DNA of 5,520 nt from an uncultured Bacilli bacterium (GTDB taxonomy: Bacteria > Bacillota_I > Bacilli_A > RF39 > UBA660). The translations under genes and the position numbers were made by a program. A model generated the notes under the pieces. It saw only the letters and a list, made by a program, of their open reading frames with translations. It was not told where the DNA came from and ran no database searches. Positions 1 to 4,798 of this stretch are shown piece by piece; position 1 is the first letter of the stretch; every line of letters starts with the position of its first letter. Where the stretch lies: positions 1-5,520 of the forward strand of contig CANRMU010000067.1 in NCBI GenBank assembly GCA_947631895.1, written 5' to 3'.

Positions 1-438
1 TTTATGAGCTTCATATGTATTTTCGATTGTTGTATCTGTTGGACTAGTTTCTCCTAATACTTTTTCTATTCCATCTTTTCCTACTTCATTTAATTTTACT
101 TTTAAATAGTTTGGACTTAATCTATTATCTTCTAATACTTTACTTAGTGATTCTAAATTGATTTGATATGTTGCCATATCACTACATTTATTATGCACAC
201 TAAATTTATATGGTTTTAGTTTTTCTCCTTCACTATCTAAGATTGGATATGCTTTATCTAAAGTTATATCATCTGATTCACTTTCAATATCCATACTTAA
301 ACATGCTGAATTAACCACATTTGTTCCTGTTTGTTGTTTCGTTAATATCCAATAAGCATAAGTTGCACCTACAACTAATAGTAATGTTCCTATTACTCCT
401 ATAGTTATAAATAAATATTTCTTTTTCTTATTTTCCAT
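1..438 (-). CDS. Exported/surface protein with SipW-type signal segment (3' end missing)
   Basis: An open frame runs from an ATG at 438 leftward off the window edge; 146 codons are visible without a stop. The first residues are basic (MENKKKK), followed by a hydrophobic segment at about residues 8-25 that ends in GATYAYW (24-30). That ending is typical of proteins handled by SipW-like signal peptidases (TasA/camelysin-type and many gut Bacilli surface proteins). The mature part is polar, with cysteines at 46 and 85 that could form a disulfide. A conserved-looking stretch NKCSDMATYQINLES (about 83-97) resembles the beta-sandwich region of these proteins, but I do not recognise a named family. 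An AAGAGGT ribosome binding site (450-444) lies 5 bases before the ATG. An upstream ATG at 443 is out of frame. The likely role is a cell-surface or fibre component; that is inference. A SipW-like peptidase gene would be expected nearby, beyond the left edge. Confidence 0.8.
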   Translation of the reverse strand, partial: MENKKKKYLFITIGVIGTLLLVVGATYAYWILTKQQTGTNVVNSACLSMDIESESDDITLDKAYPILDSEGEKLKPYKFSVHNKCSDMATYQINLESLSKVLEDNRLSPNYLKVKLNEVGKDGIEKVLGETSPTDTTIENTYEAHK

Positions 439-460
439 TTCATACCTCTTTCTTATGTTT

Positions 461-476
461 AGCATTATTGAATGCT
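461..476. repeat. Small inverted repeat in the leader of the surface protein gene
   Basis: AGCATT-ATTG-AATGCT is a perfect 6-base inverted repeat with a 4-base loop. It lies about 11 bases upstream of the ribosome binding site of the gene starting at 438 and downstream of its candidate -10 box. It could be a leader hairpin or an operator. It has no U-tract and is too weak for a terminator. Confidence 0.35.
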
Positions 477-493
477 TTTATACTATTAACAAT

Positions 494-522
494 ATTATAT
501 AACCAAATATTTATATAATAAA
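494..522 (-). promoter_or_regulatory. Candidate promoter of the surface protein gene
   Basis: On the minus strand a TATAAT (499-494) is preceded, 17 bases upstream, by a poor -35 TTTATT (522-517). The start would lie near 487, giving a leader of about 50 bases that contains the inverted repeat at 461-476. The region is so AT-rich that a -10-like hexamer arises easily, so this is a weak call. Nothing else in 477-598 supports a gene on either strand. Confidence 0.3.
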
Positions 523-598
523 CAAAAAAGAAGTAAGTTTACACTACGATTGACATTGTGAATTGTAAAAAAAATATATTCATATTTATTTGTTTTAA

Positions 599-690
599 TT
601 TATCATAAAAGGCTACATTTTATTATTGCATTTTTTGATTATTTCTGCTATGATGTATACAGATGAAGGAAACTTCATACAATAAAAAGA
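599..690 (+). repeat. Direct repeat copy A: promoter plus 5' end of short RNA
   Basis: This 92-base stretch matches 996-1083 in the same orientation at roughly two thirds identity with a few small gaps. Best conserved are TTTATCAT, GCTACA, the T-rich spacer, the -10 region, and the last 28 bases (23 identical) that include a small hairpin and AAAAAGA. In this copy the hairpin is ATGAAG-GAAA-CTTCAT (663-678), a GNRA tetraloop closed by a G-C pair. The copy carries the promoter of the predicted antitoxin RNA. Confidence 0.65.
626..654 (+). promoter_or_regulatory. Promoter of the predicted antitoxin RNA
   Basis: TTGCAT (626-631) and TATGAT (649-654) are separated by exactly 17 bases, a good sigma-A-type match. 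A start about 7 bases downstream, near 661, would put the ATGAAG-GAAA-CTTCAT hairpin at the very 5' end of the RNA, as is common for stable small RNAs. Confidence 0.6.
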
Positions 691-704
691 GATATATCTA
701 ATTA
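691..704. repeat. Inverted repeat arm 1 (partner at 943-956)
   Basis: GATATATCTAATTA here is the exact reverse complement of 943-956. As a result both convergent RNAs carry the same 14-base motif near their 5' parts. The motif joins two palindromes (GATATATC and TAATTA), so it can pair with itself between RNAs or fold locally. Confidence 0.6.
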
Positions 705-720
705 TTCGCGTAATTGGATA

Positions 721-753
721 CTTTCCAAAATGATTGTTTTTGGAAAAGCACCT
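721..753 (+). repeat. Direct repeat R1 (antitoxin side), partner of R2 at 901-936
   Basis: 721-743 and 901-923 align without gaps at 18 of 23 positions (CTTTCCA identical at the left, TTTGG at the right). After a 3-4 base offset, both continue into GCACCT (748-753 and 931-936). Direct repeats inside two convergent transcripts give complementary RNA segments. Confidence 0.65.
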
Positions 754-790
754 TTTTAACACATATGAGTGAAAAGGTGCTTTTTATTTT
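744..790. terminator. Shared hairpin terminator between antitoxin RNA and toxin mRNA
   Basis: A 13-base-pair stem pairs AAAAGCACCTTTT (744-756) with AAAAGGTGCTTTT (772-784) around a 15-base loop. On the plus strand it is followed by TTATTTT (785-791), a good intrinsic terminator. On the minus strand it directly follows the TAA of the 33-codon gene. The U-run there is only the TTTT of the stem followed by CC, so termination in that direction is probably weaker. A hairpin shared by two convergent RNAs is also found in the par locus of plasmid pAD1. Confidence 0.75.
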
Positions 791-890
791 ATTTGAAAAT
801 CAATATAAACATTAGCATAAACACTAATATAAATACTAATATAAATAAAAATTTTATTATATGATAAAAGATATGTTCTCTTTCAGTCAT
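789..890 (-). CDS. Small hydrophobic membrane peptide, predicted type I toxin (33 aa)
   Basis: An ATG at 890 opens a 33-codon frame ending in TAA at 789. It follows one of the best ribosome binding sites in the window (AAAGGAGGA, 904-896, five bases before the ATG). The peptide starts with a short charged head (MTEREHIFYH), has a lysine at 13, then an unbroken run of 19 hydrophobic residues (14-32, mostly F, I, L, V and M) and a terminal lysine. It should form a single membrane helix. The gene has its own promoter (963-991), a leader of about 66 bases, and a terminator hairpin directly after the stop. A convergent RNA is complementary to the leader next to the ribosome binding site. Size, hydrophobicity and layout match type I toxins (Fst, TxpA, Ldr classes), which damage the membrane when over-produced. 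The sequence itself lacks the Fst pattern and matches no family I can name. Alternatives are a small regulatory membrane peptide or a chance frame; the strong binding site argues against chance. Confidence 0.6.
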   Translation of the reverse strand: MTEREHIFYHIIKFLFILVFILVFMLMFILIFK

Positions 891-895
891 AAATA

Positions 896-904
896 TCCTC
901 CTTT
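896..904 (-). promoter_or_regulatory. Strong Shine-Dalgarno of the 33-aa peptide
   Basis: On the minus strand AAAGGAGGA precedes the ATG by 5 bases. The upstream half (GGAAAG, 906-901) lies within direct repeat R2 and is complementary to CTTTCC of the antitoxin RNA (721-726). The leader bases UCUCC (930-926) can also pair with GGAGG, which could mask the site within the mRNA. Confidence 0.65.
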
Positions 905-936
905 CCATAATAATTTAATTTGGTTGGAGAGCACCT
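901..936 (+). repeat. Direct repeat R2 (toxin leader side), partner of R1 at 721-753
   Basis: This is the second copy of the direct repeat, lying entirely in the leader of the toxin mRNA and reaching into its ribosome binding site. In the mRNA, bases 939-923 can form a hairpin (GUU, bulged A, GG, loop UGCUCU, CC, AAC). It exposes part of the segment complementary to the antitoxin RNA. Confidence 0.65.
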
Positions 937-942
937 AACACT

Positions 943-956
943 TAATTAGATATATC
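943..956. repeat. Inverted repeat arm 2 (partner at 691-704)
   Basis: TAATTAGATATATC is the exact reverse complement of 691-704. On the minus strand it forms the predicted 5' end of the toxin mRNA. Its bases could fold back on GGAUAU just after the Shine-Dalgarno (897-892), giving a 6-pair helix with one G-U. Confidence 0.6.
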
Positions 957-962
957 GTTATT

Positions 963-991
963 ATTATAGCAAACTATAATTTTGTGGCCAA
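963..991 (-). promoter_or_regulatory. Promoter of the toxin-like peptide mRNA
   Basis: On the minus strand TTGGCC (991-986) and a perfect TATAAT (968-963) are separated by 17 bases. Transcription should start near 957-956, at the GATATATC motif, giving a leader of about 66 bases before the ATG at 890. Confidence 0.55.
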
Positions 992-995
992 TAAT

Positions 996-1083
996 TTTAT
1001 CATATTATGCTACACTTATTTTTTAATTTTTTATATTGTTTTTATAATGATATAAATGAAAGAAAATTCATATAGCAAAAAGA
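996..1083 (+). repeat. Direct repeat copy B of the short-RNA promoter and 5' end
   Basis: This is the second, diverged copy of 599-690. It keeps the ATGAA...TTCAT hairpin (loop AGAAAA, closing G-C pair lost) and AAAAAGA. It starts just upstream of the toxin promoter, so the toxin module lies between copies A and B. Beyond 1083 the similarity stops. Confidence 0.6.
1043..1048 (+). promoter_or_regulatory. Candidate -10 box of an orphan short RNA (copy B)
   Basis: A perfect TATAAT lies 7 bases before the conserved hairpin of copy B, but the region 16-18 bases upstream is only T-rich (TTTTTA), a poor -35. Transcription from about 1055 would run into the hairpin at 1078-1117 and give an RNA of about 60-65 nucleotides. 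That RNA would end just short of the calcium ATPase stop codon. Confidence 0.35.
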
Positions 1084-1117
1084 TTATAAGAGATAAACAT
1101 AATTCTTATAATCTTTT
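1078..1117. terminator. Hairpin terminator downstream of the calcium ATPase gene
   Basis: A perfect 14-base-pair stem (AAAAGATTATAAGA at 1078-1091 with TCTTATAATCTTTT at 1104-1117) has a 12-base loop. It begins 8 bases past the ATPase stop codon on the minus strand and ends there in TTTTT. On the plus strand it would end the candidate RNA from copy B. Only two pairs are G-C, so its strength rests on length. It probably ends the whiA-ATPase transcript. Confidence 0.65.
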
Positions 1118-1124
1118 AAATTGG

Positions 1125-3710
1125 TTATACTCCTAATCTTATATGTTTTTTCTTTAAAATAATTTTTCTTAAAAAATCAACTGGAACAACAGAAATACTT
1201 AATAAAATTACTAAAGTTAATTCAAATGGTGTTAAACCAAAAGTTCTAAAGACTGTTCCACCTTTATAGATTAAAAATATTTGAACGCTTGCTATAAAAA
1301 TTATTGTTATAACAAAAACAATATTTTTTCTTAAATGAGCAAATAAATTTAAACGATAAGTTCTTGAATTAAAAGCATTACCAAGACCAATAAAAATAAA
1401 TAAAGCAAAATAAGCAGTCATTAAATATTTATCTTCTATATCAAATCTAATTAATGATTTAATCCAAGGTGATTTTAAGAAAAAGATACATAAAGTTGCC
1501 GAGTATAGACTATTCCAAATAATTTGGGAATACATATATTTATTTATAATTGGTTCATTTTTATCTTTTGGTTGTTCTTCCATTGTTTCATCTAGAGCTG
1601 GTTCAAATGAAAAAGCAAGTCCGGCAAAGGTATCCATTATCATATTTATCCATAACATTTGAATAATTGTTATTGGAGTATTTACTCCTATAAAAGGACC
1701 AACTATTGATAAAAATAAAGCACAAAAGTTACAAGTTAATTGATAAATAATAAATTTTCTAATACTTTTAAAAATAGTTCTACCATATAAAATTGCTTTA
1801 CTAATTGATAAAATATTATCATCTAATATAACAATATCAGCAGAAGCTTTAGCAACCTCAGTTCCACTACCCATGGCAAAACCAACATTTGCTTTTTTTA
1901 ATGCTGGCGCGTCATTTACTCCATCACCAGTCATTCCCACAATTAAATCTTTATTTTCTGCTATTTTAACTAATCTACTTTTATCTTTAGGTAAGGCTCT
2001 TGCAATAACTTTAATATTTGGAAGCATTTTTTCTAATTCAAAATCATCATAAGCATTTAATTCATCACTTGTTAAAACTAAATCATTTGATGAAGTAATA
2101 ATACCTACTTCCTTTGCAATAGAACTAGCTGTTTCTTTAGCATCACCTGTTATCATTACAACTTGAATACCTGCTTTTTTAATTTGTTCTACTCCCCTTT
2201 TAGCTTCAGGTCTTAAATCATCTTTAATCGTTACAAAACCAATAAAAATTAAATCATCAATATTATTAGTATTACTATAAGCAAGACTTATTACTCGACA
2301 TCCTTTATTAGTTAAAATCCTAATTTGATTTTGAATGGCCTTTTTATTAATAAAAAGTTTTTCTTCCCCGTTTTTCATTAACATTTTACTACATTTAGGT
2401 ATTATTTTTTCACTAGCTCCTTTAATATATAATATCTTTTTATTATCTACTAAAACACTAGCTAAAGAATATTTTAAATTACTATTAAATGGTGTTTTAT
2501 CTAAGACTTTACAATTTGCAATTTTTTCTTTATGTAAAAAATTTAATAATGAGCGATCTGTCGCATTACCCCCAATTACAACATCATTTGAAAACATACT
2601 ACTATTATTAAAATAAAGATTATTATTTAAATGATTTGATAAAGCTTGATATTTTAAAACATCACTACAATTTTTAAAAGAAGTTAATTCTCCACAAGTA
2701 AAGTTTATAACTTCTAATTTTCCTTTTGTTAAAGTTCCAGTTTTATCAGTAAATAAAATATTTAATGAACCTGTTGTTTCTATTCCTACTAACTTTCTAA
2801 CTAAGACATTATCTTTTAACATTTTTTTCATATTGCTTGATAAAACTAAAGTAATCATCATAGGTAATCCTTCTGGTACAGCAACAACAATTATGGTTAC
2901 TGATAAAGTTAAAGAATAAATTAAGTAATCAGCCATTTGATGAACATTCGTTAAAGTATTTATAATTTCAGTCATATTAAAATGATTGTTTATAACTATA
3001 ACTGAAAATAAATATGAAAGTGTAACCAACACAGCCCCAATATAACCAATTTTACTTATGGTTTTAGCTAACCCCCGAAGTCGTAATTTTAAAGGACTTA
3101 TTGGTTCAGTATCTTGAATTTCTTTGGCTAAAGATCCATACACAGTTTTATCTCCTACTAAAGTAACTTTCATCTTAGCATTACCTTCATAAACAACTGA
3201 ACCTCTTAAAACTTTATCATTAAGTTTTTTCTTAGCTTCTTTTGATTCGCCATTTAAACGTGATTCATCAACTGCTAAATTACCTTCTATTAAAATACCA
3301 TCAGCAGGTATAGCATCACCAGATGAAAGAATAACTATATCTCCTACAACAACATCTTCTAACTCTATTTCTACTATTTTATTATTTCTTAATACTTTTA
3401 CATAACTTTTTTCACTTTCTTCTTGTAATCTTTTAAAAGCTTCTTCACTTCCATATTCACTTATCGTTGAAATAAATGAAGATAAAAAGATGGCAATTAA
3501 AATTCCTAAAGTTTCAAACCAATCAAAATCTCTAAATAAAAAAACAATTTTAATTGCTAAAGCGATTAACAATATTTTAATAATTGGGTCTCCTAAAGAT
3601 TCAATTAATAATCTAATAAAACCTTTAGACTTAATTTCTGTTAAAGCATTACTACCATTTTTTTTACGACTTTCATCAACTTCTTTGTCGGTTAATCCCG
3701 TCCATTTCAT
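1125..3710 (-). CDS. P-type calcium-transporting ATPase, PMCA-like (type IIB)
   Basis: This is an ATP-driven cation pump of the plasma membrane, most likely exporting Ca2+. Residue numbers count from a possible TTG start at 3716; the ATG at 3710 is residue 3. The order is cation-ATPase N-terminus (5-20), M1-M2 (about 44-84), actuator domain with NGES (155-158), M3-M4 (222-290) with PEGLP (281-285), phosphorylation site DKTGTLT (Asp324), nucleotide-binding KGA (432-434), hinge TGD (523-525), TGDGVNDAP (596-604), then M5-M10 (about 655-849). M6 has Asn691 and Asp695, and M4 has Glu282. M5 has Asn663 but alanine (666) where SERCA has its second-site glutamate, and Met694 where SERCA has threonine. 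That is the PMCA pattern, predicting one Ca2+ per cycle. There is no C-terminal calmodulin-type extension. The actuator reads NGES rather than TGES. The gene follows whiA on the same strand with no clear terminator between. Start: AGGAGGA (3727-3721) is 10 bases before the ATG and 4 before the TTG; I prefer the ATG. Confidence 0.93.
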   Translation of the reverse strand: MKWTGLTDKEVDESRKKNGSNALTEIKSKGFIRLLIESLGDPIIKILLIALAIKIVFLFRDFDWFETLGILIAIFLSSFISTISEYGSEEAFKRLQEESEKSYVKVLRNNKIVEIELEDVVVGDIVILSSGDAIPADGILIEGNLAVDESRLNGESKEAKKKLNDKVLRGSVVYEGNAKMKVTLVGDKTVYGSLAKEIQDTEPISPLKLRLRGLAKTISKIGYIGAVLVTLSYLFSVIVINNHFNMTEIINTLTNVHQMADYLIYSLTLSVTIIVVAVPEGLPMMITLVLSSNMKKMLKDNVLVRKLVGIETTGSLNILFTDKTGTLTKGKLEVINFTCGELTSFKNCSDVLKYQALSNHLNNNLYFNNSSMFSNDVVIGGNATDRSLLNFLHKEKIANCKVLDKTPFNSNLKYSLASVLVDNKKILYIKGASEKIIPKCSKMLMKNGEEKLFINKKAIQNQIRILTNKGCRVISLAYSNTNNIDDLIFIGFVTIKDDLRPEAKRGVEQIKKAGIQVVMITGDAKETASSIAKEVGIITSSNDLVLTSDELNAYDDFELEKMLPNIKVIARALPKDKSRLVKIAENKDLIVGMTGDGVNDAPALKKANVGFAMGSGTEVAKASADIVILDDNILSISKAILYGRTIFKSIRKFIIYQLTCNFCALFLSIVGPFIGVNTPITIIQMLWINMIMDTFAGLAFSFEPALDETMEEQPKDKNEPIINKYMYSQIIWNSLYSATLCIFFLKSPWIKSLIRFDIEDKYLMTAYFALFIFIGLGNAFNSRTYRLNLFAHLRKNIVFVITIIFIASVQIFLIYKGGTVFRTFGLTPFELTLVILLSISVVPVDFLRKIILKKKHIRLGV

Positions 3711-3720
3711 TGCCAATAAG

Positions 3721-3727
3721 TCCTCCT
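3721..3727 (-). promoter_or_regulatory. Shine-Dalgarno of the calcium ATPase gene
   Basis: AGGAGGA on the minus strand precedes both possible starts, TTG at 3716 (gap 4) and ATG at 3710 (gap 10). Neither spacing is ideal, so the start is uncertain by two codons. The rest of the gap to whiA (3728-3771) is AT-rich and shows no clear hairpin terminator. Confidence 0.7.
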
Positions 3728-3771
3728 AGAAAATGATATGCCAAAATATTTATTTTATGAAAAAATACTTG

Positions 3772-4701
3772 TTAACTTTTATTTTCTTTATAATTATTTA
3801 TTAATTTCTTTATTTTTATAAAATGATGATTAATACCTGATTTACCAATATGATATCCATATTTATTAGTAATTATTTCGGCTAATTCTTGATAGGAACT
3901 TTCAGGATTTTCCTCTCTTGCTTTGATAACTATTAAAGTTTTTTCATCTAATAAAGAGATTAAATCATTATCTTTTAAAAATTTAATATCTTCTAATTGA
4001 TTAAAACCAGTTTTAATACTTTTTTCTTGATTAGCTATATCACAATTATTTAAACGATTAAGCATATTTTTATGATCACGATAAATTCTAATATCTTCAA
4101 AATAAAATAAACAATTTGGAGCTTCAAATAATCTAATCATATCACTTATTTCTTCACTGGCTTTTATATAAACCATATATCTATTATTTCTTTTTAAAAC
4201 TTTACTATGAAATTTCATTTGATGTAATAAATTATTTAAAAAAATTGCATCATTTTTAATAGTAAAAACAAATTCTAAATGATATCCACTTGTAGATGGA
4301 TCATTAATAGAACCATTTGCTAAAAAAATTCCTCTTACAAATCCCATAATTTGTTCTTTAGTTTTTAACTCATCAATATTCATTGAATGAAATCTTTTAT
4401 TTTTATATATATTAAGATTTTCTAATATTTTTATAACATTTTCTTTTATTTCTAAAATATAAATTTGTTTAGCTCTTAATCTTTTTTGATTTCTAATAAT
4501 TATATTTATATGAACATTAAATAATTCTTTTAAACTTTTATATATTCTTCTTGCTATAGCTCCATTTTCAAAAGTAAGAGTTATACTTTGTTTATTTATT
4601 ACAGAATCATATCTTAAAATAGCAATTAATTCACTTATTAAAATATTTTTAGAACTTTCATTATTTACTATTTCTTCTTTTAATTTAGTCGAAAATGTCA
4701 T
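3772..4701 (-). CDS. whiA: DNA-binding regulator WhiA
   Basis: WhiA is a conserved DNA-binding protein of Gram-positive bacteria: a sporulation regulator in Streptomyces, and linked to cell division and chromosome segregation in Bacillus. The 309 residues match the usual length. The N-terminal half (about 1-210) is the degenerate LAGLIDADG homing-endonuclease fold, with FVRGIFLANGSINDP (121-135) as its most recognisable motif. A nuclease-type acidic residue is not evident there, as is usual for WhiA. The C-terminal part (about 240-305) is the helix-turn-helix domain: REENPESSYQELAEI (262-276) and GKSGINHH (286-293) correspond to the conserved NP.AS..ELGE...SKSGVNHR pattern. The gene starts at an ATG with a modest AGGT site 7 bases upstream. 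In most Bacillota whiA follows rapZ and yvcK; here it is instead divergent from tmcAL and followed by the ATPase gene. Transcription probably starts near 4720. Confidence 0.95.
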   Translation of the reverse strand: MTFSTKLKEEIVNNESSKNILISELIAILRYDSVINKQSITLTFENGAIARRIYKSLKELFNVHINIIIRNQKRLRAKQIYILEIKENVIKILENLNIYKNKRFHSMNIDELKTKEQIMGFVRGIFLANGSINDPSTSGYHLEFVFTIKNDAIFLNNLLHQMKFHSKVLKRNNRYMVYIKASEEISDMIRLFEAPNCLFYFEDIRIYRDHKNMLNRLNNCDIANQEKSIKTGFNQLEDIKFLKDNDLISLLDEKTLIVIKAREENPESSYQELAEIITNKYGYHIGKSGINHHFIKIKKLINNYKENKS

Positions 4702-4726
4702 TTATTTACCTACTTTCTTGGTTTTA

Positions 4727-4755
4727 ATTATCAAAATTATAATACAATTTGTCAA
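4727..4755 (-). promoter_or_regulatory. whiA promoter
   Basis: On the minus strand a perfect TTGACA (4755-4750) and GATAAT (4732-4727) are separated by 17 bases. The start would be near 4720 and the leader about 19 bases. The -35 box lies on the same bases as the -35 of the divergent tmcAL promoter. Confidence 0.65.
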
Positions 4756-4777
4756 AATACTCAATCTATGTTAAAAT
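4749..4777 (+). promoter_or_regulatory. tmcAL promoter
   Basis: TTGTCA (4749-4754) and TAAAAT (4772-4777) are separated by 17 bases. The start would be near 4784 and the leader about 15 bases, containing a GGAAGTGA ribosome binding site (4787-4794) four bases before the ATG at 4799. Confidence 0.6.
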
Positions 4778-4798
4778 CCTTAAAATGGAAGTGATTTT

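Larger units (their letters stand above)
661..790 (+). ncRNA. Predicted antisense antitoxin RNA of a type I toxin-antitoxin locus
   Basis: This predicted RNA of about 130 nucleotides runs from the promoter at 626-654 to the terminator at 744-790. Four structures can be read in order: a GAAA-tetraloop hairpin (663-678); a 10-base-pair hairpin (695-704 with 711-720, loop UUCGCG, which contains a YUNR-type UUCG); a 9-base-pair hairpin (722-730 with 738-746); and the terminator stem. The last two overlap at 744-746, so they compete at the base. Bases 721-753 repeat 901-936 in the same DNA orientation. Because the facing peptide gene is read from the other strand, this RNA is complementary to that mRNA's leader, including the GGAAAG half of its Shine-Dalgarno region. 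The 3' part is also fully complementary to the mRNA terminator region. No convincing reading frame is present: a 12-codon frame from 663 lacks a ribosome binding site. The role, repression of the facing toxin-like peptide, is inferred from architecture alone. The family is not recognised. Confidence 0.55.

Noticed and set aside
550..580. Plus-strand TTGACA with TATATT 19 bases downstream
   Set aside because: The spacer is too long and no gene follows before the better promoter at 626-654.
661..790. The structured leader as a riboswitch or T-box before a protein gene
   Set aside because: No plus-strand gene follows the terminator; the next genes are on the minus strand. There is no T-box sequence or recognisable ligand-binding core. 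The convergent antisense arrangement explains the structure better.
439..1124. CRISPR array or insertion sequence in the long gap
   Set aside because: The repeats occur only twice, differ from each other and are not evenly spaced. There is no transposase frame and no clear terminal inverted repeats with target duplication.
1056..1136. A 26-codon plus-strand frame starting at the copy B hairpin, with a similar 12-codon frame at 663-701
   Set aside because: Neither has a ribosome binding site. The first overlaps the terminator hairpin and the end of the ATPase gene. Similarity between the two follows from the underlying DNA repeat and includes non-silent changes. Leaderless translation cannot be excluded but is not supported.
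2335..2616. A 93-codon plus-strand open frame inside the ATPase gene
   Set aside because: It is a shadow of the strongly supported ATPase frame on the other strand; its hydrophobic composition is a by-product of lysine-rich antisense codons.
3490..3729. A 79-codon plus-strand open frame over the ATPase start
   Set aside because: It is antisense to conserved N-terminal ATPase sequence, and there is no ribosome binding site or family resemblance.
3760..3777. Possible separate ATPase promoter (minus-strand TTAACA) at the end of whiA
   Set aside because: The -10 candidate 17 bases downstream (TAAATA) matches only three of six bases; in this AT-rich gap that is not evidence.
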